DNA of 64,000 nt from Silvibacterium bohemicum (GCF_001006305.1 NZ_LBHJ01000014.1:173447-237446); one strand, 5' to 3'; counted from the stretch's first letter, positions 53,577 through 62,648 are shown. Numbers and translations are program-made. The notes: generated from the letters alone by a model not told the origin.

Positions 53577-55609
53577 GCAGGTATCCTCTCCGGGTCGAAT
53601 GCGATCTGTTCCTGGTCGAACCAGCTCATATCGATAGGCAGGAAGTCGGGTTTGAGGTAGCAGTAGGTCGGCGGCAATGGGCTGATGCCGTCGAAGGCTA
53701 CGACGATGGATTGTGCATTCTTCAGGTCGAAGAAGACTTTTTCCTCGAAGAGCGGTTCTTTATGTTTTTGGTACTGCTTCGAGGCGGAGACTGAGCCTTT
53801 GCTGGATGACGTCCGGCCCGAGAGCAGACCGACATTGGCATTGGTGCTGGATTCGGAGACGATGTAACTGATATGGGTGCGGTCCTCTTTGCCGCACAGC
53901 TCCGATGCGTAGCGTGCGGTCTCTGGGTCGGAGGTGGTAAGGAAGACTTTGGTGCGGAACGCCTGCAGCAGAGTCTTCACACCGTCATTGGTTAACGCTT
54001 CCTTGAGACTCGACACGCTCTGCGTAGCGACGATGGGGATGCACTTCGGCTGGCGGGAGAGACTGAGGAAACGTTCATCGCCATTGGGATTGTCGCCGCC
54101 GACCGTGGCGAAGTTCTGGTATTCGTCGCAGATGAAGACGGTCGGGCGGTAATGCCTGTCAGGTTCGGCGTCCATCCTGGGGATGCGTAGCTGCACAGCC
54201 CGTTGATAGTCCACCTTCATCATGGTGCCGATGGTCTTCGCCAGTGCCGGGTTCAGGGCGACGGGAAAGTTCAGGCCCACGACCGCGCCCGATTCGATAA
54301 GGTCATCGAACGCTGGAAGGACCCTACCATTGGGGTCCGCAGCGCAGGGCTTGCCTTCGTACATATCTTTTGGCGGGCAGAAGACACGGCGTACCTGCGG
54401 GTCTGTTTCAAATAAGGAGAGGAAGACGACGATGCCCTGGATGATCGAGGTCTTGACCTCGGAGCGAAAGAACTTCCAGTGCTCCCAATACCAATACCGG
54501 ACGCTCTCGAAGCGGTCGCGCTGATCCGGTCGATATGGTTTGCGGGTATAGACTCCGAACTCCGCAGAGGTCTGCTGGACAAGCAACTGTTCTAACTCGT
54601 CGGTCCAGCCAACAAGGTAGAGGTCCACGTCCTGGCGCCACTCGAAGCCAAGCGGAGATAGGAAGGATTCATATTCTCGATATGCGTCTCTACTGATGCC
54701 GATGTAGCTGGCCGTGCTGAAGCGTGAGCCAACCTCGTTCAGCATCTGTTCGAGCGTCCCGGCGCTGATGACGGTGCGGAAGAGATCGACCATCGTGAGG
54801 TATCCATCGCGGATGCGGTGCAACAGGATGACGTAGCGCATGAGGTCGGTATAGGACTGCTGCCAGAAGGGTTCCCGGCCCTTGCCCCATATCGAGGTGA
54901 TGATGGAGGCGATGTTGAACGCCTGCGCGTAAGGATCGAGCGAGTTGTTCAACGGGTTGTAGCGGATGTCACCGGTAAGCGAGACCTCGACATAGTCCTG
55001 TTCGCGTCCGCACCATTTAAGGATGCGCTGAAGCTGGCGGCAGAGATCGCCTTTGACTTCGAGGACGATACCGGAGAGCTTTCGTTCCGGGTCGTCGGCG
55101 CGATATGCGAACAACTGGCGCATCGCCGGTAAAATCAGCCCATAAGTTTTGCCACTCCCTATAGAGCCGAAGGATGCGATGCCGGTGTAGAGACCGCGCT
55201 CAGGGATCGTGAGCCAGTATGGAAACGGGCCGGGGTTGGGCACGAGCTGCCGATGCACCTCCCCCAGAACAAGAGAGAGTTTCCGACGCGTGCGGGGATC
55301 GGAATAAGTAGGAAGGACCCCAAACTCCAGTTCCGAATCTTTCCTATAGAGGTGAACGTAGGCCAGCGAGAACAGGAGGGAGAAGAACAGAAACGGCGTG
55401 GTGTAGAGGAACAGATCGTAGCCTTGCACCATTATGCGGAAGGTCGTTGGCTGCTCGTATGCGATCAGGTGCAGCAATGGATCGTCTATACGGGCCGGAT
55501 AGAGGGTATGGAGAACGATGCCGCAGGCCAGGCTGAGGCCGATGGAGAGCAGCAGGCGATACTCGACCAGCAGCCGGACGAACTTCTGAAGACGTGGAGA
55601 CTCGCGCAT
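53573..55609 (-). CDS. virD4: VirD4/TraG-type coupling protein
   Basis: 678 residues, ATG with AGGAGG upstream. N-terminal membrane helices (LLVEYRLLLSIGLSLACGIVL; FLYTTPFLFFSLLFSLAYV), Walker A FGSIGSGKTYGLILP, Walker B VFICDEYQNFATV, and the TraG-like QSVSSLKEAL and FRTKVFLTTSDPETARY. Brings the DNA-relaxase complex to the transfer channel. No relaxase gene is recognisable here, although three unknown genes lie upstream. Confidence 0.94.
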   Translation of the reverse strand: MRESPRLQKFVRLLVEYRLLLSIGLSLACGIVLHTLYPARIDDPLLHLIAYEQPTTFRIMVQGYDLFLYTTPFLFFSLLFSLAYVHLYRKDSELEFGVLPTYSDPRTRRKLSLVLGEVHRQLVPNPGPFPYWLTIPERGLYTGIASFGSIGSGKTYGLILPAMRQLFAYRADDPERKLSGIVLEVKGDLCRQLQRILKWCGREQDYVEVSLTGDIRYNPLNNSLDPYAQAFNIASIITSIWGKGREPFWQQSYTDLMRYVILLHRIRDGYLTMVDLFRTVISAGTLEQMLNEVGSRFSTASYIGISRDAYREYESFLSPLGFEWRQDVDLYLVGWTDELEQLLVQQTSAEFGVYTRKPYRPDQRDRFESVRYWYWEHWKFFRSEVKTSIIQGIVVFLSLFETDPQVRRVFCPPKDMYEGKPCAADPNGRVLPAFDDLIESGAVVGLNFPVALNPALAKTIGTMMKVDYQRAVQLRIPRMDAEPDRHYRPTVFICDEYQNFATVGGDNPNGDERFLSLSRQPKCIPIVATQSVSSLKEALTNDGVKTLLQAFRTKVFLTTSDPETARYASELCGKEDRTHISYIVSESSTNANVGLLSGRTSSSKGSVSASKQYQKHKEPLFEEKVFFDLKNAQSIVVAFDGISPLPPTYCYLKPDFLPIDMSWFDQEQIAFDPERIPA

Positions 55610-55621
55610 ATGATGAACCTC

Positions 55622-55909
55622 CTACGCGTGGGTTGATGCGCTCGTTGGCGACGGTTCGGACTTTGCCGGAGACGGCTTCGCGATGGCGGCGGGGCGAGAA
55701 GTATTAGTGGAGGCGCTGACCTTGTACTTCTGGAAGTCCTCTTCCTGGGTGAGTGCGAAGCGCAGCAGCTCGTTGACGACATAGTTGGTTTCGTTGTTCG
55801 ACCACTCGGCCATCAACTCGACGTCGTCGGCGATGGTCTGATCGATGGAGGATTGCAGCTTGGCACGCCGAATCCTGCTGATGCCGTGTTCCAGTTTCAG
55901 TTTGCTCAT
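55622..55909 (-). CDS. Small basic/acidic protein, ribbon-helix-helix-like
   Basis: 95 residues, ATG with AGGAG upstream. Residues 20-62 (SIDQTIADDVELMAEWSNN...NYVVNELLRFAL) resemble ribbon-helix-helix DNA-binding proteins; the rest is a Ser/Pro/Thr-rich tail. Twelve bases upstream of the coupling protein gene. RHH proteins near a coupling protein are often relaxosome accessory factors, so that is the likely role. Assignment to a named family is not certain. Confidence 0.6.
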   Translation of the reverse strand: MSKLKLEHGISRIRRAKLQSSIDQTIADDVELMAEWSNNETNYVVNELLRFALTQEEDFQKYKVSASTNTSRPAAIAKPSPAKSEPSPTSASTHA

Positions 55910-56042
55910 GGAGTTCTCCTGTGGATCAAGTTGGAATCTGTTATGTATCCGTTCCGGCTGCGATATGGATCAGCGACGAATGCTGAACTGATCCGGTTTG
56001 TATCCAGCGCGGATGACCGGAATATCTGCGCTGGATACTTGG

Positions 56043-56124
56043 TGTGCGTGAGGTGGGAGCGACCAGCGCGGCGGAGCCGACGCGGGAGGTGCGAAGCACC
56101 GGGGTCGCTCCCACCTCACGCACA
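56043..56124. repeat. 22-bp perfect inverted repeat with 38-base inner region
   Basis: Arms at 56043-56064 and 56103-56124 are fully complementary (tgtgcgtgaggtgggagc...). The inner part carries a further small hairpin GGTGC-GAA-GCACC. It lies in the 299-base gap ahead of the RHH/virD4/virB11 operon. Candidates are a REP-type palindrome, an attenuator or an origin-of-transfer structure. Confidence 0.65.
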
Positions 56125-56208
56125 TACTTTCCCTAACCCCGCCTATCTGCGTAACTCGTTGTACCTGCATTAGTAAGCTCCTTTCCCGCGTGTCCGTTCG
56201 CGTGCCCG

Positions 56209-57219
56209 CTACCGTGCCCACTCGCCCTCGTGTACTGGCTGGTTATGTTGCACCGCCGAAGTCGGATAGCTATATGGAAGAACCACGGTGGAGAACGTTG
56301 CACGCATGGATGTCTGAAGAAAACGCTGCCGTATTTTCTCCTCACTGGAGCTTCCCATCTTCCATGCCGCGTAGAGTGCCTGGTGTTCGAGCGAGGTGTA
56401 CAGCCCCTCTCCCTCGCGCAGGGTCTTAAGATCACTCGAAAGAACACCTTGCCCACCCACCTCGGACTGTTGCCGGACCGCGAGAAACCGGATGAAGTGA
56501 TCAACACCGAGCGGCGTCATTGGCGTCACACCGCGCATCTGGTCCGCAGGAAGAAAGCGACCGAAGGCAGCTTTCGCCCGCGCGGAGTTGCTCTCATTGT
56601 CCGCAACAAAGACCAGCTCAAACTCGCCGAGCGCGGCAAACAGCGGCTGGTACTGTTTGAGGTAGCGCTCGAAGCGAGTTGCCGTCACCTGGCCTTCGTC
56701 GAAGAAGACGAAGCTGGGGACGCCGGTGTTCGAGACCAGGATGGGGAAGCCATCGGGGAAATACATCAGGCGTCCGGCGTAGCTCCGGGGCAGTAGCTCG
56801 GAACGGACACCGCACTGCGTCGTGAAGAAATCGACCTTGCTTGCCTCGTCTTCCAGGATGTTCGCGCTCAGATGTGCGAGGACGATGTCGAGCACCATGA
56901 GCCGGGACTTAATATAGTTATCGCCCTTGATGCGGCGGTTCTGCGAGTCGGGGCGCCCCACCGCTTCATAGACCGGCTTCGAGGCAAGGTGATAGATGTG
57001 CCGTCCCTGGCCGCACTCGATCACGCGGAGATGGTGAAGTCGGGACGCTTTTTCAAGGAAACGCGTGGGCATGGCCCCGCGATCGCACTGGACAAACTGG
57101 CTGTACTGCCGCCGCAGGAAGTAGCCAGAGTGTACGGCGACCAGATATAGGAACGATGCTTCGCGTTCGAGATAGCCGACAGCTTCGAGGGATGAGATTG
57201 GGTCGTAGTCGATTGTCAT
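56209..57219 (-). CDS. Unknown protein of the mobile module, winged-helix-like
   Basis: 336 residues. ATG overlaps the previous stop by 4 bases. Residues about 20-90 look like a winged helix (AVHSGYFLRRQYSQFVQCDRG...). The rest has mixed strands and a YFPDGFPILVS...FVFFDEGQVTATRF pattern, which recalls PD-(D/E)xK nuclease-like folds; this resemblance is my own reading and weak. Its neighbour at 57216 has a similar layout, and both may relate to the replication-relaxation group. No confident function. Confidence 0.65.
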   Translation of the reverse strand: MTIDYDPISSLEAVGYLEREASFLYLVAVHSGYFLRRQYSQFVQCDRGAMPTRFLEKASRLHHLRVIECGQGRHIYHLASKPVYEAVGRPDSQNRRIKGDNYIKSRLMVLDIVLAHLSANILEDEASKVDFFTTQCGVRSELLPRSYAGRLMYFPDGFPILVSNTGVPSFVFFDEGQVTATRFERYLKQYQPLFAALGEFELVFVADNESNSARAKAAFGRFLPADQMRGVTPMTPLGVDHFIRFLAVRQQSEVGGQGVLSSDLKTLREGEGLYTSLEHQALYAAWKMGSSSEEKIRQRFLQTSMRATFSTVVLPYSYPTSAVQHNQPVHEGEWAR

Positions 57220-58268
57220 AGGTCCAGAATGTCCTCCATCAAACCGTGGTCGTCTTCGATCTTGGCCGTGAGCGAGGCGCGGTCGGAGGCCGAGGCGTAG
57301 TTGCGGAAGCCTGCCTGCGCTTTAGCGCGCAGGTGACCCGCGTGATACGCGGCGGTAAGAACCTCGATGTCCTCATGGCCGGTGCGCGACCCTTGGCTGG
57401 CATCTTGCCCCTCTTGGCGCGGGAGGTCGTAGTCGATCCGCGCGTCGGGAATCTGAATCTTTCCATCGACCAAGGGGAGCTCGAATCGCTCGGCCACTTC
57501 CTCTTTAATCTCTGCCATGTCGCGCTTCGGATCGGCTTTGCGCTCGGCATAGATGGCCTTCTGCACATCAGACTTGATCTCGAAGTCGAGGCGCACGCGC
57601 AGGTTGCTGCCGCCCCTGCCCTCGATGCGTTCGGCTTCCTTCTGATACGCGCGATAAATCTGTGAGTCGTGTTCGGCCTCGCGAGGCTTGACCAGACCGG
57701 CGTAGACCCACTGGTCTTTGGGCAGGTCGCCCTGCTTCAGCAGCAGGCGGCGACCGTCTTTGGTGAGCGTGACGACTTCGACGCGTTCGATCGTGCGCCG
57801 CTGTCCGTCACGGCGCAGGTTGACATGCGTGGTCTCCACAAGCCCCTTGTCGCGGAGATACCGGAGGTCATTCTCCAGCGGACGAGCTTTGCCGTTGTAC
57901 AGCGTCTCGCGGAGGTCCGCCGTGCGGACGACGCGAAAGCGCCCAGCTTCGCGCAGGAGTTGTTTCTCCTCGGGGCGCAGCTCCAGACCGACGATGTTGC
58001 CGATGGATCGTGCCGGACGGCGCGGGTCCGGCGAAGCAACGGGACGGCGGCGCTGGCGCGGCACATCGCGCGGTTGCTCCGCACGCTTGCGCGCCGCCTC
58101 GGGGCGCGGTGGGCGACGGTCCGCAGAGCGATCCTCCAGAGACTTTAGGCGATGGAGGATGGGATTTTCGGGCGGCTTGCGCGTGACGTTGCGATCACCC
58201 GACGATCCCGAAGCGGTGTCGCTCCCCTCGCGGCGCCGGGGCTGTTCGTGCGGAATATCCAGTCTCAT
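57216..58268 (-). CDS. Unknown winged-helix protein of the mobile module
   Basis: 350 residues. The first 95 residues are Arg/Pro-rich and disordered. A winged helix follows (LREAGRFRVVRTADLRETLY...ENDLRYLRDKGLVETTHVN). The C-terminal domain has EHDSQIYRAYQKEA, LRVRLDFEIKSDV, IQIPDARIDYDL and HEDIEVLTAAYHAGHLRAK, which looks like the replication-relaxation / PD-(D/E)xK-like arrangement. Overlaps both neighbours by 4 bases, so one coupled message. Likely binds or processes element DNA; unproven. Confidence 0.68.
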   Translation of the reverse strand: MRLDIPHEQPRRREGSDTASGSSGDRNVTRKPPENPILHRLKSLEDRSADRRPPRPEAARKRAEQPRDVPRQRRRPVASPDPRRPARSIGNIVGLELRPEEKQLLREAGRFRVVRTADLRETLYNGKARPLENDLRYLRDKGLVETTHVNLRRDGQRRTIERVEVVTLTKDGRRLLLKQGDLPKDQWVYAGLVKPREAEHDSQIYRAYQKEAERIEGRGGSNLRVRLDFEIKSDVQKAIYAERKADPKRDMAEIKEEVAERFELPLVDGKIQIPDARIDYDLPRQEGQDASQGSRTGHEDIEVLTAAYHAGHLRAKAQAGFRNYASASDRASLTAKIEDDHGLMEDILDL

Positions 58269-58537
58269 GCACCCTCCCCGTCATCGGCGCGCTCCGCAGG
58301 CGCAGGCGCAAACTCTATCGAAGTCTGGGCCGGTGCTGATTTCGCGACGGACCTTTTCGGTCGCTCAACGGCAGGAGAAACCGGCGGTGCCTTCGGCCCG
58401 TGGCCGACGATACGACGCACGTCGTAGTCGGCCACGCAGGTAAAGCGGTCCATCTCTCTGTCGGCGGCTTCGCGCATCGCGCGGACCTTGGCGACAAGGT
58501 CGGGCGTGCGGTCGAGGTACTGGTCTTCCGACTGCAT
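58265..58537 (-). CDS. Small unknown protein of the mobile module
   Basis: 90 residues. Helical N-terminus (LDRTPDLVAKVRAMREAADREMDRF), then a Pro/Ala-rich tail (VSPAVERPKRSVAKSAPAQ). Overlaps the winged-helix gene by 4 bases and follows the membrane gene by 2 bases. No known family. Confidence 0.6.
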   Translation of the reverse strand: MQSEDQYLDRTPDLVAKVRAMREAADREMDRFTCVADYDVRRIVGHGPKAPPVSPAVERPKRSVAKSAPAQTSIEFAPAPAERADDGEGA

Positions 58538-58539
58538 GG

Positions 58540-58845
58540 CTACTGTCCCTCCTCATCACCGAAGCGCGAACGTATCTCGTCAGATAGCTCGTTCTTCCCG
58601 GTATGGATCTCCTGATCAAAGTGCCTGAGTTTGCGGCCTGTGTCGCGCAGGAAGAATTTGCGCTCGATCCAGATGGTGAGGCCGAGGATGTTAGCGAAGA
58701 GCAGAGCGCAATAGAGCGCGATGCTCTTGAGGTAGCTGTGGACAATCAGGCTGCGCCACGGCGTGAGGAAGTGGAGCGTGTGCATCGACCAGAAGCCAAG
58801 CGCAAGAAAGATCAACGTGGCAACAAAGGCGGCGTTGGCGATCAT
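58540..58845 (-). CDS. Small membrane protein of the mobile module
   Basis: 101 residues with two membrane helices (ANAAFVATLIFLALGFWSM; SIALYCALLFANILGLTIWI) and a charged cytosolic tail (RKLRHFDQEIHTGKNELSDEI). Could be a small subunit of the transfer machinery, or an exclusion or anchor protein. First gene of the operon after the terminator at 58883. Confidence 0.62.
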   Translation of the reverse strand: MIANAAFVATLIFLALGFWSMHTLHFLTPWRSLIVHSYLKSIALYCALLFANILGLTIWIERKFFLRDTGRKLRHFDQEIHTGKNELSDEIRSRFGDEEGQ

Positions 58846-58882
58846 CGGTATCCCTTCCGCCGCGAACGGTGCGCGGCATCGT

Positions 58883-58914
58883 CAGAAGAAAAGTGGAGAG
58901 GCGTCAACCTCTCC
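58883..58914 (-). terminator. Rho-independent terminator of the recombinase/SSB unit
   Basis: GGAGAGG / CCTCTCC perfect 7-bp stem, loop of six, followed on the minus strand by ACTTTTCTT. It lies 21 bases after the SSB remnant stop. Confidence 0.6.
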
Positions 58915-58934
58915 GCGAAAAAGGGAGGATTGTG

Positions 58935-59416
58935 TTAGCCTCCCTCGCCGAAATCGACCAGTGCTTCGGGACGATCCAGCTTTTGAATGCGGATGGCATG
59001 AACGGCATAGTTGGTTTTGCTGACCGAATGGGACTCGCCCGCTACGACGACCGTTCGGGGCTGATCCTGGCTGCGAAGCTCGCCTTCGATTTCGAGGTAA
59101 TCGCCGCGCCTCATCCCACGAACCATTCCGCAGAAGAATGGACCAGGACAGATGATGCGATGCCAGTCGGTGCGCGGGGTCCACTCATTGGTGAGAGGTC
59201 CCAGATGCCGGACACTGTTGCCAGCAGTAGGACCGCGTAAGCATCTTCGGCGATTCCATCCGAAGGGGGCGCCTCGGCGTTTTTGCCGAGGAACCCGCGA
59301 AGCGTGACGGTGTTGGTTATGTGGAATTGGGGCGGTTTTGCCAGCGCGATTTGCCGCGTCGCCTCTGGCCCCCAGGCGCCTGCTACCGCAGATGTCACGA
59401 TGAGTTGGGTCAGCAT
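58935..59416 (-). pseudogene. SSB-like gene with a frameshift
   Basis: Frame one (from 59416) reads NTVTLRGFLGKNAEAPPSDG...YAVLLLATVSGIWD. The SSB continues in the next frame as TNEWTPRTDWHRIICPGPFFCG and RGDYLEIEGELRS. The shift is near 59185-59210. Together they match single-strand DNA-binding proteins of the kind seen intact at 62854. The N-terminal 32 codons come from the inverted repeat at 59321-59408. Its start overlaps the large recombinase stop as TAATG. A single error in the assembly, or true decay, could explain the shift. Confidence 0.65.
59321..59408. repeat. Inverted repeat, arm A of the recombinase cassette
   Basis: 88 bases nearly identical, in reverse orientation, to 62711-62799 (two substitutions and one indel by eye). 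Includes tgacatctgcggtagcaggc (as read on the minus strand). Weaker similarity extends about ten bases further out. Confidence 0.85.
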
Positions 59417-61629
59417 TATTCTTCTCTTTCACTGAGCCGCATGGCTGGCGCGGCTTCGATTTGCAGCAGACGGTCTGGAGTCGGCACATCCCGAAGATTT
59501 GCGATGAGCTTTTCGTAAGCGGCCAGACCATCCTCGACCGCGGCCAGTTCAGGCTCAGAGAGCGGGATATCTTGTCTCAGTCTCAGCAGATTGGCTTTGG
59601 CTTCGAGGATTTGCGCGCGTGTGGACTCCTTTGCCACATAGAACGAACACTGCGCACACGCCATGCGATGGGGGCATTGATCGAAGAAGTCGTAGGTGCA
59701 GTATCCGTGGCCGAGATCGAAGAACTTCCATGCCTCCTCGGCGGCCAGTCCTTTGCGAACAACATCCTGATCGATCAGCACTTCGATCGCACGGATATTG
59801 CGTTCGAAGTAGCCGGCCTTTTCGTAGGATTTGGTCAGCTTCGATGGATTGATCTTCGCGTAGTGCTGTGTTGAGGACGGATGCTTGTGACCCAGCCATG
59901 CCTGGAGTTCGAAGAGCGACATCGGTTCACGCGCATTGAAGAGCTGCGTGGCGATGGTGCTGCGCGCCCGGTGACTGGTAATACGGCCGCGGACATCCTT
60001 GTCGGGGATGCCCGCTTTGGCGCACAGTACGGGGATCAGCGTGTTGTTCAGATACGCGCAGCCAAGTGCTTTTGAACGATACGCGAACAGGTAATCGACC
60101 AGTTCGCCAGTCTTTGGATCGATGATTTTCATCTGTGTGGGCCGGTCTTTTTCCCAGGCTTCGATCACTTCACCAACGACTGTATCCACAGGCTTTGAAA
60201 ATGCCGTGCTTGTTTTGCTGATGGGGATGGACAGCAGACAGACGCGTTCGCCCGGCGCGTTTTCCTGCCAACGTATACATCCCAGCCGAAGCCTGCGTAT
60301 CTCATCCCAGCGCAGTCCAGCGAACAACCATACGACTGATAGCGCCCGCACCAGTGGCAAGGGATAGAAATAGGTGTCATTATTGCCTGGGTTACCACGG
60401 AAGGGCAGGTCCTTTGCAGCGATGTTCAAGCCCGCCCAGATCAACTTGGCCCACACATCATCTGCTATAACGCGGGGATCAGTGCCGATGAGCGCTCGCA
60501 GAGAGCGCGGAAGACGGAACGCGACGTGTGGATCAAAAGACCGTGGGATAGTCTCCCAGTACTGCAGGTCACGGAAGAAGGTCCGCAGCGAGGAGAGAAC
60601 GCTGGCCTTGCTCCTCGCGAGCATGGGCTTACCGGCGCTGTGGAACCAGCTCTTTGTTGTGCTGTGCGCCCATTCGCAGTTTTTGAGATTGAGGCACATC
60701 ACCACGGCTTCGGCTGCAACGGCGCGGGTCCACTGCGCCGGGCCTTCGATATGGGGGCGCGTCGCATGGAGCCATCGCCCTACCGAGAGAAGCTGACAGT
60801 AGATCCGGCTCCGAGAGGTGCGAGACAGAGTGGATGTTTCATGCCAGTACTTCGCCAAGCGTTCCCACTCGTAAGGGACATTGGCGAGGATGGCCTCGGG
60901 GGCTTTGTCTGCCAGCTTCGACTTGAGTCCAGGCCGACGAACTGGCTGCTCGATGATTCCATCCGACGCCAGCAAGCGAGCTAGCGCGATCACGCACTTC
61001 TCTAACACGCCATTCCGCTCTTGAAGTTGAAGCAGAGCTACCTCGGTGATGTCTTCTATGCGGGGCGACCGCGTGATCAGCATCAACTGAGCCAGCGTGA
61101 GCGGCACCTTCCGCAGTGTGCGCGGTCCATAGCCCGACTCCGACAACCTGGCGCTGATCTTTTTCTTGACGGCAGCGAACCTCTTGAACCCGAAGATCTG
61201 GAGGGCCAGATACGAAGAGAACTGCCGCCGCTTGGGGAAGTTCATTAGTCCCTCAAAGCCCCGCAGCAGGAAGGCCGCTGCGATGATGGGATTGCCCTCG
61301 TGTCTGCGGCGCTCTACGACTTCGATCCACTCCGCATCACTCCATGCCCACAGGGAGCGATCCCGGCGGCCCATCTCTTCCAGCAAGTAGAAAACGAGAG
61401 ACCGGCGCCTTACCCCTCTGATCTCGATGTGATCTAAAACGTCGTGCATAGGGCGCACGAGCCGTTCAACAACATCGAGCGATGGTTGCCGGGTCTTACT
61501 GGACTTAATGCGCGACGGTAGTTCCACCGTAAGGAAGAGTCGCTCTTTCGCAGTCAGGCCGTGTGCTTGATCGTATTGACTTGCGTCGATCGGCCAGGTC
61601 CATGTATCTGTTCTTTTTCTCACGCTCAT
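59416..61629 (-). CDS. Large tyrosine recombinase (TnpB-of-Tn554-like)
   Basis: 737 residues from the ATG at 61629, which overlaps the upstream stop (ATGA). The long open extension before it is not used. C-terminal catalytic domain: arginine in FAGLRWDEIRRLRLG, SHRARSTIATQLFN (HxxR), LGHKHPSSTQHYAKI (His and the likely nucleophile Tyr). A cysteine cluster near the end (CTYDFFDQCPHRMACAQC) is typical of the large paired recombinases. Works with the 340-residue enzyme in integration/excision. Confidence 0.9.
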   Translation of the reverse strand: MSVRKRTDTWTWPIDASQYDQAHGLTAKERLFLTVELPSRIKSSKTRQPSLDVVERLVRPMHDVLDHIEIRGVRRRSLVFYLLEEMGRRDRSLWAWSDAEWIEVVERRRHEGNPIIAAAFLLRGFEGLMNFPKRRQFSSYLALQIFGFKRFAAVKKKISARLSESGYGPRTLRKVPLTLAQLMLITRSPRIEDITEVALLQLQERNGVLEKCVIALARLLASDGIIEQPVRRPGLKSKLADKAPEAILANVPYEWERLAKYWHETSTLSRTSRSRIYCQLLSVGRWLHATRPHIEGPAQWTRAVAAEAVVMCLNLKNCEWAHSTTKSWFHSAGKPMLARSKASVLSSLRTFFRDLQYWETIPRSFDPHVAFRLPRSLRALIGTDPRVIADDVWAKLIWAGLNIAAKDLPFRGNPGNNDTYFYPLPLVRALSVVWLFAGLRWDEIRRLRLGCIRWQENAPGERVCLLSIPISKTSTAFSKPVDTVVGEVIEAWEKDRPTQMKIIDPKTGELVDYLFAYRSKALGCAYLNNTLIPVLCAKAGIPDKDVRGRITSHRARSTIATQLFNAREPMSLFELQAWLGHKHPSSTQHYAKINPSKLTKSYEKAGYFERNIRAIEVLIDQDVVRKGLAAEEAWKFFDLGHGYCTYDFFDQCPHRMACAQCSFYVAKESTRAQILEAKANLLRLRQDIPLSEPELAAVEDGLAAYEKLIANLRDVPTPDRLLQIEAAPAMRLSEREE

Positions 61630-62648
61630 CGAAACAGCCTCCCCATCCCTTCGAGGCGCTGCTGATGCAGTTGCGCCATTGTGGCGTTGAACTTGGCCGC
61701 CAGGTCGCGTGCGCTCAGATGCACGTAGATCATGGTGGTCTCTATGCTGCGATGGCCGGCGAAGGTTGCGATCTCGTGGATGTCCCAGTCCGCTCGCGCC
61801 AGATCGGTCAGACACAGATGCCGCAGCGTGTGAGGCGTGAAGCCCGCGGCGTCGGCGCGCCTTGCGATGGCGGTGACGATCTTGGACCACGCCCAGATCG
61901 AGACGGGTTGTGCGCGGTTGCGCGGTGACTGCGACAGGAACAGTCGCCCGCGCTGCCGGCTCAGTGTGCGGCGGTGTTCAAGATACTGCCCATACAGCTC
62001 ATCCGTTGTTACCGAGTAAGGCAGGACACGCGACCTGCGATTCTTGGTGGTCTCGGCACGGACGTGGATGGTGCGACGCGATGGATCGATGTCGCTTGTT
62101 TCAAGCAGACACAACTCTTCCCGCCGAAGTCCGGCATCGTAGCTCATCGCCAGCATCAGGCGATTGCGAATAGGCTCTTTCGCAGTCTCGCTGAGAACAC
62201 GACACCATTCTTCCTCTGTTGGAATGGTGGGCAGCTTGTGTTCTCGTCTTACCAGTGGCAGCGATGAGCGGCCGTCACCACGGCGGTATGGATTCCTTGT
62301 GCAGCGCCCCTCTTCCACCAAAAAGTCGTAGAACATCCGCAACGCAGCGAGGTGCTGTTGGATCGTCGCATTCGCCATGCGGATGTCCGGCTCCTCCGGC
62401 GCAGCGGATGGCTTCACTAAATCGCGCAGATAAGCTCCAACGATTTCCTGCCCGATCTCATGAGGTCTTTTGTCATAAGAGTTGAGGAACCGCAGGTATC
62501 GCTCCAGATTGCGGCCGTAGGCACTTAGCGTGTTGAGAGCAAGCCCACGGCACGCCTGGAAGCCAAGCCATGCACGAGCGTCTTTCTCGCCCTCTACAAG
62601 TGGAATGCGGTCCCATTGAACTTCACTGATGAGTTGGTTAGATTTCAC
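61626..62648 (-). CDS. Tyrosine recombinase, XerD/TnpA-like
   Basis: 340 residues from a GTG with GGAG ten bases upstream; the frame stays open upstream through the inverted repeat but without the family's start. N-terminal SAM-like core-binding domain (WLGFQACRGLALNTLSAYGRNLERYLRFL), then catalytic AMSYDAGLRREELCLL, TPHTLRHLCLTDLARAD and GHRSIETTMIYVHL with its tyrosine. Upstream partner of the large recombinase. Confidence 0.92.
   Translation of the reverse strand: MKSNQLISEVQWDRIPLVEGEKDARAWLGFQACRGLALNTLSAYGRNLERYLRFLNSYDKRPHEIGQEIVGAYLRDLVKPSAAPEEPDIRMANATIQQHLAALRMFYDFLVEEGRCTRNPYRRGDGRSSLPLVRREHKLPTIPTEEEWCRVLSETAKEPIRNRLMLAMSYDAGLRREELCLLETSDIDPSRRTIHVRAETTKNRRSRVLPYSVTTDELYGQYLEHRRTLSRQRGRLFLSQSPRNRAQPVSIWAWSKIVTAIARRADAAGFTPHTLRHLCLTDLARADWDIHEIATFAGHRSIETTMIYVHLSARDLAAKFNATMAQLHQQRLEGMGRLFR

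Noticed and set aside
57718-58443. 241-codon plus-strand frame over the winged-helix gene
   Set aside because: Arg/Ser-rich, low-complexity product in GC-rich DNA, antisense to a coupled operon.
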